Below, piece after piece: positions 32,451 to 39,922 of a stretch of 64,000 nucleotides of DNA. Below the pieces are notes generated by a model that saw only the letters and a program-made list of their open reading frames with translations, made no database searches and was not told where the DNA came from. The position numbers and the translations under genes are program-made. Position 1 is the stretch's first letter. Each line of letters begins with the position of its first letter. Source of the DNA: a virus; IMG/VR virus record IMGVR_UViG_3300028920_000034, positions 1 to 64,000 of that record; one strand, given 5' to 3'.

Positions 32451-32806
32451 CGGCCTTCCCCCCGCTTTCCGTACATATCGTGCATGAGCTGTTTCTGGGT
32501 CTTCTGGGCCCGCTCGAATTCAGTGTTCTGCCGATCTGCGTTCGCCCGAACCTTGGCGCGCACGGCCACCGCGCACCTGACGCAGTAGCGCACCTGGAAC
32601 TTCTTGGAGCCCTTTTTCCCTGGGTTCACGATGAACGTCACCAGCTCGGCCCGACGCAGCGACACCTGGGATTCGCACAGGCCGCACGTGATGGACGCGC
32701 CGCGGAGCGCCTGGGCGCACTCTCCGCACCGATGCTTCCAGCTCTCCTTGTCGCCGTGGATCTGGAACTTGTGGCCGCACGTATCGCACTTGCGATACTG
32801 CTTCAC
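32447..32806 (-). CDS. Multi-zinc-finger protein
   Basis: A 119-residue protein with four Cys pairs: CDTC, CGEC, CGLC and CVRC, spaced as two zinc ribbons. The C-terminus is charged and helical (RQNTEFERAQKTQKQLMHDMY). The GTG start is preceded by AGGGGGAAG and comes 20 bases after the upstream stop; no in-frame ATG fits. Likely nucleic-acid binding. Confidence 0.55.
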   Translation of the reverse strand: MKQYRKCDTCGHKFQIHGDKESWKHRCGECAQALRGASITCGLCESQVSLRRAELVTFIVNPGKKGSKKFQVRYCVRCAVAVRAKVRANADRQNTEFERAQKTQKQLMHDMYGKRGEGR

Positions 32807-32826
32807 CTTCCCCCTACCACTGGAGC

Positions 32827-33018
32827 CTACCCCTCGAGTAGCAGCTCCTTGCCGTTCATCTGATGCGCGTCCGCCTGGCGCTCCAGAACCGGCTCCTCCA
32901 CGCACACCTGACACACCCAGTTGACTTTCTGGGCTTCCGTCAGCATCCCCGCCTTGATCGTCTTGGCGCTGTGGCACTTGGAACAGATCACCGTTTCGGT
33001 CTTGGACTCGAGCATCAT
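32827..33018 (-). CDS. Small zinc-ribbon protein
   Basis: A 63-residue protein with CSKCHSAKTIKAG and WVCQVCVEEPV, a classic Cys4 ribbon. Two adjacent ATG codons follow GAGGAAG; either may be used. Function unknown; the third of several zinc-ribbon genes clustered here. Confidence 0.55.
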   Translation of the reverse strand: MMLESKTETVICSKCHSAKTIKAGMLTEAQKVNWVCQVCVEEPVLERQADAHQMNGKELLLEG

Positions 33019-33039
33019 TGCTTCCTCTCTTGGGGGCCA

Positions 33040-33426
33040 TCAGTGTGCCCCCGTGGTCTGAATCAGTTGTCCGCACACCGAGCACCGAGCACCAGCCCAT
33101 CTCTCAGGCCAATGCAGTGGCCGGGGCTCACCGTCCGGTCCGCGTACATACGCTATCCCGTCCGCCGCCTCGAAGTCATCACGGTACGCCCTGAGACCAG
33201 CGAGCCAGACGCGGTATTCGTCCCGATTGTACCGCATCTCAGGGCACCCACAATGGTAGTACCCCTGGAGCCGTGGCATAGGGGGCTCGGGCTCCTCTGG
33301 CTGGCGCTCCACGGGTGGACGCGGAGCGTACAGTGCGTCCGCGTCAGCCAGATCACGATCCAGCACCTGGGTTCCCCGGTGGGGGTAATCGATCAGGAAG
33401 CCATCATCCGGCGCCTCCATCCTCAC
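33040..33426 (-). CDS. Hypothetical protein with Cys-rich motifs
   Basis: A 128-residue protein beginning VRMEAPDDGFLIDYPHRG, with GYYHCGCPEMRYNRDEY in the middle and RCSVCGQL near the end, possibly one zinc site. The GTG start at 33426 has GGAGGG seven bases upstream and overlaps the previous gene by 23 bases. Earlier ATGs (up to 33522) would overlap by 119. Function unknown. Confidence 0.5.
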   Translation of the reverse strand: MRMEAPDDGFLIDYPHRGTQVLDRDLADADALYAPRPPVERQPEEPEPPMPRLQGYYHCGCPEMRYNRDEYRVWLAGLRAYRDDFEAADGIAYVRGPDGEPRPLHWPERWAGARCSVCGQLIQTTGAH

Positions 33427-33865
33427 TGTCCGTCCCTCCACCGTCACCGGAACCATCTCCCCCTTGGAGAATCTCAGCACCTTCGATCTCATCTTCGGCC
33501 ACTTCTCCCATGCGTCCGTCATGCTCGAACTCCATTGTCCCGCCGGCCTCGGTGTACTGGCGTTGCCACTCCTCGAGGGCTTGCCCTATGGTGGTGAGGA
33601 TCAGCCCGCTCAGATGGTCAAATTGCTTCGCTCGCGCCCGCGCGCTTCGCGCCCGCTTGCGATAGGTTTCGATCCCCTGGCCTTCGGTGGCCACCTCGTC
33701 CAGGATCACCTGGGCGAGCTCAGGCCACTGGTAGGAGCACGATCCGCAGTTGTCCCCCACGCCGAAGTACATGCAACGGATCGGCTTCCCCTTAGCTTTC
33801 CACGCTGCCACTATCGGGCAGTCCCGCATCAGGAGCTGCACCACTCTTTCCCTGGTCTCGCTCAC
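33404..33865 (-). CDS. Hypothetical protein with Cys motif and acidic tail
   Basis: A 153-residue protein beginning VSETRERVVQLLMRDCPIVA, with RCMYFGVGDNCGSCSY (three Cys) in the first half, an arginine/alanine-rich helix (YRKRARSARARAKQF), and a highly acidic Gly-rich tail. The GTG start follows GAGGGAG. It could be a metal-binding adaptor; unassigned. Confidence 0.45.
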   Translation of the reverse strand: MSETRERVVQLLMRDCPIVAAWKAKGKPIRCMYFGVGDNCGSCSYQWPELAQVILDEVATEGQGIETYRKRARSARARAKQFDHLSGLILTTIGQALEEWQRQYTEAGGTMEFEHDGRMGEVAEDEIEGAEILQGGDGSGDGGGTDSEDGGAG

Positions 33866-34151
33866 GTCTCCCTCGCTTGCGCGCCGCAGCCCTGTCCAGC
33901 ACCCCCAGCATTGCCTGGCGCGTCTTTTCAGGCACCCCATCCGTCTGGACGGGGAACAGATCATCCTGGTGGTCAAAGCACGGGGTCATCTGCACGGTCA
34001 CCCCGTCGAATGACACCCCCTCGCATCCGCAGATCCACCGGTACTCCCTCGGTGAACCCTTGGGTGGCCATCTGGTCCCCAAGGTCGCATCCGCGTAGCA
34101 GCCATCCCAGAATCCCAGGATGGCGTTCACATCACTCAGCCGGTGCGCCAC
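33792..34151 (-). CDS. Hypothetical 119-aa protein
   Basis: Begins at a GTG after GGAGGGG and reads VAHRLSDVNAILGFWDGCYAD, then a central segment (EYRWICGCEGVSFDGVTVQ). The last 35 residues are basic and overlap the next gene by 74 bases. No family is recognised. Confidence 0.45.
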   Translation of the reverse strand: MAHRLSDVNAILGFWDGCYADATLGTRWPPKGSPREYRWICGCEGVSFDGVTVQMTPCFDHQDDLFPVQTDGVPEKTRQAMLGVLDRAAARKRGRRERDQGKSGAAPDAGLPDSGSVES

Positions 34152-35106
34152 CGTCCCCTCCGTCTGGCGGAGGCTGCATCATCCCCATGATCGCCATCTT
34201 CGCCGCCATGATCAGGTGCTCTGGCTTATCGGGGCGCTTGGCGAGGATCTCCTCCTCTGGCACCCCCGCGTCCTTGAGCATCCCATCGAAATCGAACATC
34301 GTGGCCGCCAGGCGCTTCCGCACTATGTCCGGGAGCTGGAACGCCTTGATCGCGTACAGCACCTCCTGGTGCTCCTGGCTCATCCGGAGGTACTCGCGCA
34401 CCACGTGATTGCGAAGCCACTTCTGCACCGTGAAGCCGGCCGGCTTGATCGCCTCCGGCATACACTCCTCGCAGGTCTCCAGTGGACACGAAAAGCGCCA
34501 CGTGGCTGGCTGCCCCTCCTTGGCTGGGCTGCCCACCCGCGCCATCGGGAAGAACTGGCACAGAATGGGCGCCACCTCTCCCAGACCACACGTGAACCTG
34601 GGCTTTCCGTTCACCGTCCAGAAGCCTGGCCCGGGGAGCTTGCCGGCGAGGAGGGCTTGCGCCTCGAGCTCGCCCACCTGGTCGTCATCCCACTGGACAA
34701 AGGGGCAATGCTCTGCCGCCCCCTCCTGGCCACGATACGGCTGGGGCATGATCATGCAGAGGGGCATCCGCTTCTGCTCGCCCACCCCCATGGTCACCAG
34801 CCCTTTTTCCCAGAGCTCCCAGGTAAATCGCACGCCCCACTTGCGGAGCGGACTCTTGCGGGCGGAGACCATCCGCCACACATCGAACGGCGTGAGGTTC
34901 ACCCAGCCGTTCCAACAGCACCTCCCGGCCAGGTTGCACTGGTGAGGCACTTCAGTCTTGGGCCCAAGGAACCCCTTGGGCCGCTTGTCCACAGGACCGA
35001 TCTTGCGGCGCTTCAAACGGAACGGCCGCTTCGCTTTCTTCTTACCTGTGGCCGCCTTTGCCGCGGGCCTCACGGGCTTCTTTCTGGGCTTGCGTTGCTT
35101 CGCCAT
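34132..35106 (-). CDS. YkgJ-type Cys-rich metal-chelating protein
   Basis: A 324-residue protein. After a very basic, lysine-rich N-terminus, it has QCNLAGRCCWNGWVNLTPFD, which fits the first cysteine cluster of the YkgJ/CxxCxxCC Fe/Zn-chelating family, then CGLGEVAPILCQFFPMA and FSCPLETCEEC. The C-terminal part is helical and ends in a Pro/Gly-rich tail. The family role is unclear. The start was chosen at an internal ATG; an alternative nine bases upstream cannot be excluded. Confidence 0.55.
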   Translation of the reverse strand: MAKQRKPRKKPVRPAAKAATGKKKAKRPFRLKRRKIGPVDKRPKGFLGPKTEVPHQCNLAGRCCWNGWVNLTPFDVWRMVSARKSPLRKWGVRFTWELWEKGLVTMGVGEQKRMPLCMIMPQPYRGQEGAAEHCPFVQWDDDQVGELEAQALLAGKLPGPGFWTVNGKPRFTCGLGEVAPILCQFFPMARVGSPAKEGQPATWRFSCPLETCEECMPEAIKPAGFTVQKWLRNHVVREYLRMSQEHQEVLYAIKAFQLPDIVRKRLAATMFDFDGMLKDAGVPEEEILAKRPDKPEHLIMAAKMAIMGMMQPPPDGGDGGAPAE

Positions 35107-35263
35107 CTTGCTCATCCAGGTAGCATTCCATGTGGTAGTACATCGAACCGAGCGGAGTCTCTGACCGGCCACGGTGGGCGATCACGATCACCTCCACGCA
35201 GTCGTCCATGCTAACCGCCTTGTCGCAGATCCCGCACTTCGGCCCCATCGTCTGCACGCTCAT
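35042..35263 (-). CDS. Small zinc-finger protein
   Basis: A 73-residue protein with KCGICDKAVSMDDCVEV, and later YYHMECYLDEQDGEA, forming a possible Cys/His zinc site. It overlaps both neighbours by about 50-65 bases, and either of two ATGs could be the start. Function unknown. Confidence 0.45.
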   Translation of the reverse strand: MSVQTMGPKCGICDKAVSMDDCVEVIVIAHRGRSETPLGSMYYHMECYLDEQDGEATQAQKEAREARGKGGHR

Positions 35264-36620
35264 CCAGCCACTCCATCCCGAAGCGTTCCAGCACCACCCT
35301 CATGCAGCGCACCCACAGGTGCTCCGCCACGCTGATGTGCGCGTGGGTGCCGTCTCCGGCTTCGGTCAAATCATGGGCCAGCTCATGGAGGTAGGTCCCC
35401 AGGAACTCTGGCACGTCCGTGAGCACGCGGCGTGAAACACCAACGCGGCGCGTCTTGCGCTCCCACGTACCCAGTATCTGATCGTCCGTGTACTCCACCA
35501 CGTCCAGCCCGGCGAGGAGCTCCTGGTAGCCCCGGCTCCACCCGAGCCCGTCCATGGCGAGCTCCACCAGGCGCACTCCCCTGAGCACCACCTGGCGCTC
35601 GAGCTCGGTGAGCTCGGCTGTGGCCACCACAACCTTGTCCGCCTTGGCCACGTTGTTGAGCATCGCGTAGAACGGCCCGTAGTGGGCCTCGAGTACCTGG
35701 GCCGCGGACTTGGACACCCGCACGGGCTTGCGACCCAGGTGTTCGATCTTCTGCATCTGGTGGTCATCGGCCGCCGGAAGGGCATCTTCGCCATGCTCCG
35801 CCTGGAACACATCTGCCACGGCCTTGGCCACCCGCGGGTTGGGGTGGCGCTGTAGGTGGCTCCCGAGTCCGGCCACGTCCGGCTTCTCGGACTTGAGCAT
35901 CTCCCACGCGGCGCGCCCGTTGCGACCGGGCGACTGGCTGATGGCGGTTTCCCACAGGATGGCCGCTTCCCAGCGCACGTCAAAGCTGTTCACGAGCATC
36001 CGGTCCAGGTCCACCCGCGCGTCTTGGAAATCGTAGCCGTGCTGTAGGTCCTCCACCTTGGACACGAAGATCCCCTTGACGTACACGCACCCGCGCCTGT
36101 CCGCATCGAAGATGATTCGACCGGACTCGCCCGGGGTGGTCTCGTCCGCCGGCTGGAGCTCAAGGAAGCGCCACTGGAGCTCGGCCCATTGATCCTCGGT
36201 GATCCGAAGGTGGACTTCCGTGCCGGCGCGGTCCCGCACCTGGCGCGTGAACACCGCGAGAACCTCGTCTGCGAATGATGCGCTCTGGACCAGCTTCGGG
36301 GTCCACCGCTCCGCGCCCGTGTAGACCACCACGTCCAGCCCGGCCCGGGTGGCCACCAGGAGCCCCATGTCGAGCCCCTCGCCCCACTGGCCGCGTGCGT
36401 CCGCGTCCGTCGCCTTCGTGGTGAACCCGAGGAGGAGCGCCTCGCGCGGGAGAGCCACCTCTTCGTTGCGAAGCACCAGCCAGTCGCCGTCCCGGCGCAT
36501 GGACTTCGTGAACCCCTTGTCGTCCCCGTCCAGCCAGTTTTGAATGAACTCCCGGACTGCCTCCGGAATCCCCCAGTGGGGTCGGTATGTCCGCTTTAAC
36601 GTCAGCTCAATCTTCGCCAT
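35211..36620 (-). CDS. GHKL ATPase fused to HExxH zinc-peptidase motif
   Basis: A 469-residue protein. The N-terminus has a GHKL (Hsp90/Topo VI-B/histidine kinase) ATP site: REFIQNWLDGDD (23-34) for the N box and GQWGEGLDMGLLVA (77-90) for the G box. The last 75 residues contain LHELAHDLTEAGDGTH, an HExxH (412-416) with a later His, as in metallopeptidases. The middle 250 residues are unassigned. The start ATG follows GAGGAG and comes 37 bases after a likely transcription start. The combination is unusual; it may act in concert with the Topo VI-A-like protein, but that is speculation. Confidence 0.65.
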   Translation of the reverse strand: MAKIELTLKRTYRPHWGIPEAVREFIQNWLDGDDKGFTKSMRRDGDWLVLRNEEVALPREALLLGFTTKATDADARGQWGEGLDMGLLVATRAGLDVVVYTGAERWTPKLVQSASFADEVLAVFTRQVRDRAGTEVHLRITEDQWAELQWRFLELQPADETTPGESGRIIFDADRRGCVYVKGIFVSKVEDLQHGYDFQDARVDLDRMLVNSFDVRWEAAILWETAISQSPGRNGRAAWEMLKSEKPDVAGLGSHLQRHPNPRVAKAVADVFQAEHGEDALPAADDHQMQKIEHLGRKPVRVSKSAAQVLEAHYGPFYAMLNNVAKADKVVVATAELTELERQVVLRGVRLVELAMDGLGWSRGYQELLAGLDVVEYTDDQILGTWERKTRRVGVSRRVLTDVPEFLGTYLHELAHDLTEAGDGTHAHISVAEHLWVRCMRVVLERFGMEWLDERADDGAEVRDLRQGG

Positions 36621-36663
36621 TTGACTCTCCTCGTGAGTTAGAAAGGCTTGCCAGGAGTCCAGA

Positions 36664-36691
36664 AGTATCACAGGGCAAAACGGCCGGTCAA
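36664..36691 (-). promoter_or_regulatory. Sigma70-like extended -10 promoter for the GHKL gene
   Basis: On the minus strand TTGACC (36691-36686), a 16-base spacer and GATACT (36669-36664), preceded by TGT, an extended -10. The transcript would start near 36657, 37 bases before the ATG. Confidence 0.5.
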
Positions 36692-36835
36692 CTTCTTTCA
36701 GCCCAAAACTCGGTGGTCAATTTTCGTGCCAGGTGAGCCGCCGTCAGAGAGCTGCCTTCGGAACACCTGGCAGCCGGGGCGCCCGAGCCCCGCTCTGCTT
36801 CTCTGCATCTTTTTCTCTGCATATACTTCTATATA

Positions 36836-36859
36836 GGTCAGGACGTTTTCGTCCTGACC
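36836..36859. repeat. Hairpin with 10-bp perfect stem
   Basis: GGTCAGGACG and CGTCCTGACC flank TTTT, forming a perfect 10-bp stem with a four-base loop. It abuts an AT-rich stretch (TATATAGAAGTATATG on the minus strand) and the 23-bp repeats. It is part of the 355-bp gap 36621-36975, in which I see no convincing gene. Confidence 0.75.
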
Positions 36860-36927
36860 ATGTAGACGTTTTCGTCCTGACCATGTAGACGAAAACGTCC
36901 TGACCATGTAGACGAAAACGTCCACAT
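36859..36927. repeat. Three 23-bp tandem repeats with flipped core
   Basis: Three successive 23-base units, CATGTAGACG-NNNN-CGTCCTGAC, at 36859-36881, 36882-36904 and 36905-36927. The four-base core is TTTT in the first and AAAA in the other two, although the flanks are unchanged; the last unit is degenerate at its right end. Each unit contains GACG/CGTC arms. The arrangement suits binding of a repeat-recognising protein (iteron, operator or centromere-like site). Confidence 0.75.
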
Positions 36928-36975
36928 GGGCAAAAACGGACCACCAGATGTAGTGGTTTCAGTCCACCAGGGACA

Positions 36976-37689
36976 CTACATGGGGATGGCGGAAGCGCCG
37001 CAGATCCGACTTGTGGATTCTTGCACTAATTCTGGATTCAGGTCAGATCCAAGGAACCGGCGCCCGAGCTTCACGGCTGCCTGGCCCGATGCCCCAGAGC
37101 CCAGGAAGGGGTCCACCACCAGCTCGCCGGGCCTGGTGCTTTGTCGGACCAGCACCTCCATGAGCTCCACGGGCTTTTCCGCGGGGATCCCCCGCCAGAC
37201 CCGTTTCACCCGGAGTACATCCGGGACCCCCAGGTCATTCAGCTTGCGCTTGCCCAGCTCGAGGAAGGCGATCAGCTCATGGGTGGCGCGGTAGTGGTAG
37301 CCCATCCCGATGGCCACCTTGTCCCACACCAGCGCCTTCCACCACGTGAACCCGGCCGCCTCTGCCGCGGGGCGCAAGGCGAACATGGTCTCCTGGTCCA
37401 CGAAGATGTAGCAGTGCCGGTTGCGCTTCAAGACGCGCCTGAGCTCCGCCAGGAGCTCTGGGAACCGTGCGTTGGGGAACGTCTTGAACCAGGCGTTGGA
37501 GCTCGCCTTGGACACCTTCAGGCGCGTGGTGGTGCCTTTCTTGCGATGCTTCTCAAGGGACTCGTATGGCGGGTCCGTGATCACCAGGTCCACCGAGGCG
37601 TCCGGGAGCTGGCGGAGGAACGTCACGGCGTCACTGCACACCACGTCCCACGCGCACCAGAGGGGGGAGGATTCCAATCGTTCAATCAT
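36976..37689 (-). CDS. DNA methyltransferase (N4/N6, beta class)
   Basis: A 237-residue enzyme. Motif IV VITDPPYESL (36-45, DPPY) precedes motif I VVDPFLGSGASGQAA (191-205), the order of beta-class amino methyltransferases. Length is typical for stand-alone phage enzymes. No restriction nuclease is adjacent, so it probably protects phage DNA or marks it. The ATG start lies right after GGAGGCC, and the hairpin at 37700-37738 is immediately upstream. Confidence 0.85.
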   Translation of the reverse strand: MIERLESSPLWCAWDVVCSDAVTFLRQLPDASVDLVITDPPYESLEKHRKKGTTTRLKVSKASSNAWFKTFPNARFPELLAELRRVLKRNRHCYIFVDQETMFALRPAAEAAGFTWWKALVWDKVAIGMGYHYRATHELIAFLELGKRKLNDLGVPDVLRVKRVWRGIPAEKPVELMEVLVRQSTRPGELVVDPFLGSGASGQAAVKLGRRFLGSDLNPELVQESTSRICGASAIPM

Positions 37690-37699
37690 CGTGGCCTCC

Positions 37700-37738
37700 A
37701 AAAAGTCGAATCCCCGCTGCTATTGCAGACGGGGATTC
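37700..37738 (-). terminator. Intrinsic terminator or attenuator before the methyltransferase
   Basis: On the minus strand GAATCCCCG and CGGGGATTC form a perfect nine-base stem, continued inside by CTGC/GCAG around a short loop, and followed three bases later by TTTTT. The T-run is directly followed by the methyltransferase ribosome-binding site, so the hairpin could control that gene. Confidence 0.75.
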
Positions 37739-37838
37739 ATGCCTGGCCGGGGAGCTTCTCGCAGAGGAGACTGGAGAGCCTGGCAAGCCTTCCAGCGCCC
37801 CTCCAGGCGCGCACCCGTCAACGTAGCAGACAAAGGGC

Positions 37839-38585
37839 TCACAGGTCAAACAGGCTGGGTTGGTTGCCAGCTTGCTCGGGGAGCTCCTGGATTTTCTTGC
37901 CCCCGAGGAGCTGGTCCTTGTAGCCCATGATCCCGGCTGCATCGCCGTGCTGCTTGAAAAAGAACGGCACGCCAGCCGCACGGGCTTGGCGTAGCAGGTC
38001 CAGGGCCCATGCCTCGTCCATGGGGCGCACCCTGTTCCCTCGCTCCCCGCCCACGATCACCCAGTCGATGCCCGTGAAATCGAAGGGGCCGATTTCGGCC
38101 ACCAGGGGCTCGAAGGAGACGAATCGGAGCCGCGCCTCGGTGTCCAGGAGCTCAGGGATGCGCCGCTTCACGTACCGGGGATGCTCCACGGTCACGCCAG
38201 CCCAGATGTTGCTCGGCCAGCCGATCTTGTTGCCGAGCTCGCGCATCCGCTCCGCTCGCTTCGTGAGCACCTGGTAGGTGTGCCGCGGAGTCCGCCGCAT
38301 GATGGCGAACACGCGCTCCAGGTACTCGAATGGCACCTCCTCGTGGAACAGATCGCTCATGCTGCACACGAAGATCAACCGGCTCGTTTTCCACCCCAGG
38401 GGCTCCTCGAGCACATCCGGGTGGATCGTCGGCTTGAACCCGTACCTGTAGCGCGCCTTGCCGTCCCGCTGGAACTGCTCGGCCATCCGCTTCGCGTAGC
38501 AGTTTCGGCACCCCGTGGAGACCATCGAACACCCGGTCACAGGGGACCAGGTGTAGTCCGTCCACTCAATCGCAGAGCGACCCAT
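37839..38585 (-). CDS. DUF5131 (Gp37/Gp68-like) protein
   Basis: A 248-residue protein beginning MGRSAIEWTDYTWSPVTGCS, the signature of DUF5131. Cys19, Cys26 and Cys29 form a CX6CX2C cluster of the kind that binds Fe-S in the radical SAM-related members of the family; later FVCSMSDLFHEEVP, VLTKRAERM, VSFEPLV and WVIVGGERG are conserved patches. It is common in phages; the reaction is not known. The start was set at ATG 38585. Confidence 0.75.
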   Translation of the reverse strand: MGRSAIEWTDYTWSPVTGCSMVSTGCRNCYAKRMAEQFQRDGKARYRYGFKPTIHPDVLEEPLGWKTSRLIFVCSMSDLFHEEVPFEYLERVFAIMRRTPRHTYQVLTKRAERMRELGNKIGWPSNIWAGVTVEHPRYVKRRIPELLDTEARLRFVSFEPLVAEIGPFDFTGIDWVIVGGERGNRVRPMDEAWALDLLRQARAAGVPFFFKQHGDAAGIMGYKDQLLGGKKIQELPEQAGNQPSLFDL

Positions 38586-38612
38586 CACGTACCTCCAATC
38601 GTGTCGCTGGAC

Positions 38613-38663
38613 AAAAAAAAGGACTGGCCAGGGGGGGGTGTTGGGGGGCTGCCCGACCAGTCC
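38613..38663 (-). terminator. Intrinsic terminator with C8 loop
   Basis: On the minus strand GGACTGG and CCAGTCC form a seven-base stem around a long, C-rich loop (including eight C in a row), followed by TTTTTTTT. It lies 28 bases before the DUF5131 start and about 27 bases after the predicted start site of the promoter at 38697-38725. Confidence 0.75.
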
Positions 38664-38696
38664 GAGGGAGCCGTGACGAAACACAGCGTTGCGGAC

Positions 38697-38725
38697 AGGG
38701 TACTTTGGCCAGATCTGACTGTCAA
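38697..38725 (-). promoter_or_regulatory. Sigma70-like promoter upstream of the terminator
   Basis: On the minus strand TTGACA (38725-38720), a 17-base spacer and TACCCT (38702-38697, a weak -10). The predicted transcript begins near 38690 and would meet the terminator at 38613, giving an RNA of about 75 bases, or a leader for the DUF5131 gene. The rest of the gap 38664-39009 shows no supported gene; a 50-codon plus-strand frame from 38869 has a ribosome-binding site but no recognisable product. Confidence 0.45.
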
Positions 38726-39009
38726 CACTATCTCCTCCCGGGCAAAAGGTGGCGGATTCAATGCCTCCGCCGGGGCCGGTTTCTCAAGCTGCCCTCCGGC
38801 CCAGCCTTGCAGCCATCACAGGGGAGCGAGCTACCTCGCGGCTTGGACCCGGGGATGGGGGAGGGCCATGGCAACCGAACTGACCACCGAGGCATCGCAG
38901 GAACCGCCCCCGCGTCCGCTGTCGGGCAGCCGCTACCACCCGAGCTTCTACAGTTACCCTACCAGGGCACCCGACACAAGAGGGATAAGGGAAAGTAAGG
39001 GAAAGGCTG

Positions 39010-39513
39010 CTACTTCTTGAGCTCGTTGACGCCCCACACCGCGAGGCCCCCGAGCCCGAGCGTGAGGATGGTGCCGATCACGATGCCCACGGTGAGCTTG
39101 TGCCGGTTCCACCAGGAGTCTTGGGCCTTGCGAAGCCTGGCGATCTCCTTGTCGGCCGCCGCGAGCTGCTCATCTGCCGCCCGAAGGGCCACACCGGTGA
39201 AGCGCCGGTTGATCGTCGCAATATCGTACAGCTCATCGTAGGAGATTCGGAGCCGGGCCGCTTTCTTCGCCCGGTCCTCGGTGAGGAGGATGCCATCGAA
39301 GGGCACCTGGTCCCCCTTGCGGACAGCCACCACCGTGCCGGTCTTTTTGGCCGGCTTCTCCACCCGGGCCGGGAGCTTGGACAGCTCCTGGGCTTTCTCG
39401 AAGATGGGCGCCCGCTTGGCCGTCTGCACCTGGGGGGCGCACGCCCAGGTGGTCATCGTGAGCATCGTGGTCACCAGGATCAAGGCAATCCCGCGCCGTT
39501 CAGTCCCTGTCAT
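39010..39513 (-). CDS. Candidate unimolecular spanin (lipoprotein plus C-terminal TM)
   Basis: A 167-residue protein. The N-terminus is a lipoprotein-type signal (RRGIALILVTTMLTMTTWAC, Cys25), although the residue before Ala is Trp, so the lipobox is imperfect. The middle is charged with a helical, coiled-coil part (ADEQLAAADKEIARLRKAQ). A hydrophobic segment at 141-162 ends in a short cytoplasmic tail (NELKK). Outer-membrane lipid anchor plus inner-membrane C-terminal segment is the topology of T1 gp11-type spanins, which fuse the membranes at lysis and imply a Gram-negative host. Confidence 0.5.
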   Translation of the reverse strand: MTGTERRGIALILVTTMLTMTTWACAPQVQTAKRAPIFEKAQELSKLPARVEKPAKKTGTVVAVRKGDQVPFDGILLTEDRAKKAARLRISYDELYDIATINRRFTGVALRAADEQLAAADKEIARLRKAQDSWWNRHKLTVGIVIGTILTLGLGGLAVWGVNELKK

Positions 39514-39922
39514 CGTGGCCTCCGTTTCCCGGCCGCGTGAGGCGCACTGCCGCCACCGCGCCCCCGCGCCCGCGCTCGAGCTCCTCCTCGGAACTCAGGG
39601 GTCGAAAGGGCCGATCTTGGCCCTGTTCCAGTAGCACCTCGCCCAGGCCGCCCAGGAGCCCCGTGGACGGCGCCCCAGAGGGCTCCACCTCCTGCGTGGC
39701 GACGTTGATCGTCCACTCGCGGGGGTCGAGCCCACGGGCCTGTAGGATGGCCGCTATGGCGTGCTGGCGCGCCTCGGTGGTGGCCTTCACCCGGGCCACC
39801 AGCTCGGCCCTGGTGCCCTGGTAGGCCACCTCGTGGTCCGCGAGGGCCACCTTTGCCTCGAGCTGGGCCTGTTGGGCCGCCAGGGCGAGCTCAAGCTCCG
39901 CTTCGGTGAGGGTCTGGTTCAT
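39500..39922 (-). CDS. Hypothetical helical protein
   Basis: A 140-residue protein whose N-terminal 65 residues are a strongly helical, alanine-rich region (TEAELELALAAQQAQLEAKVAL). The rest is glycine- and proline-rich without a domain. It overlaps both neighbours by a few bases. No family is recognised. Confidence 0.5.
   Translation of the reverse strand: MNQTLTEAELELALAAQQAQLEAKVALADHEVAYQGTRAELVARVKATTEARQHAIAAILQARGLDPREWTINVATQEVEPSGAPSTGLLGGLGEVLLEQGQDRPFRPLSSEEELERGRGGAVAAVRLTRPGNGGHDDRD

Noticed and set aside
36698-36925. A minus-strand 75-codon frame in the 36.6-37.0 kb gap
   Set aside because: It encodes repeat-derived residues and a Cys/Arg-rich stretch with no similarity to known proteins, and runs through the tandem repeats and hairpin.
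36836-36927. CRISPR array
   Set aside because: Only three units, directly tandem with no spacers between them.
38869-39020. A plus-strand 50-codon frame with a ribosome-binding site
   Set aside because: It would be the only plus-strand gene in the window, runs into the end of the spanin-like gene and has no recognisable product. It is mentioned in the promoter entry but not called.
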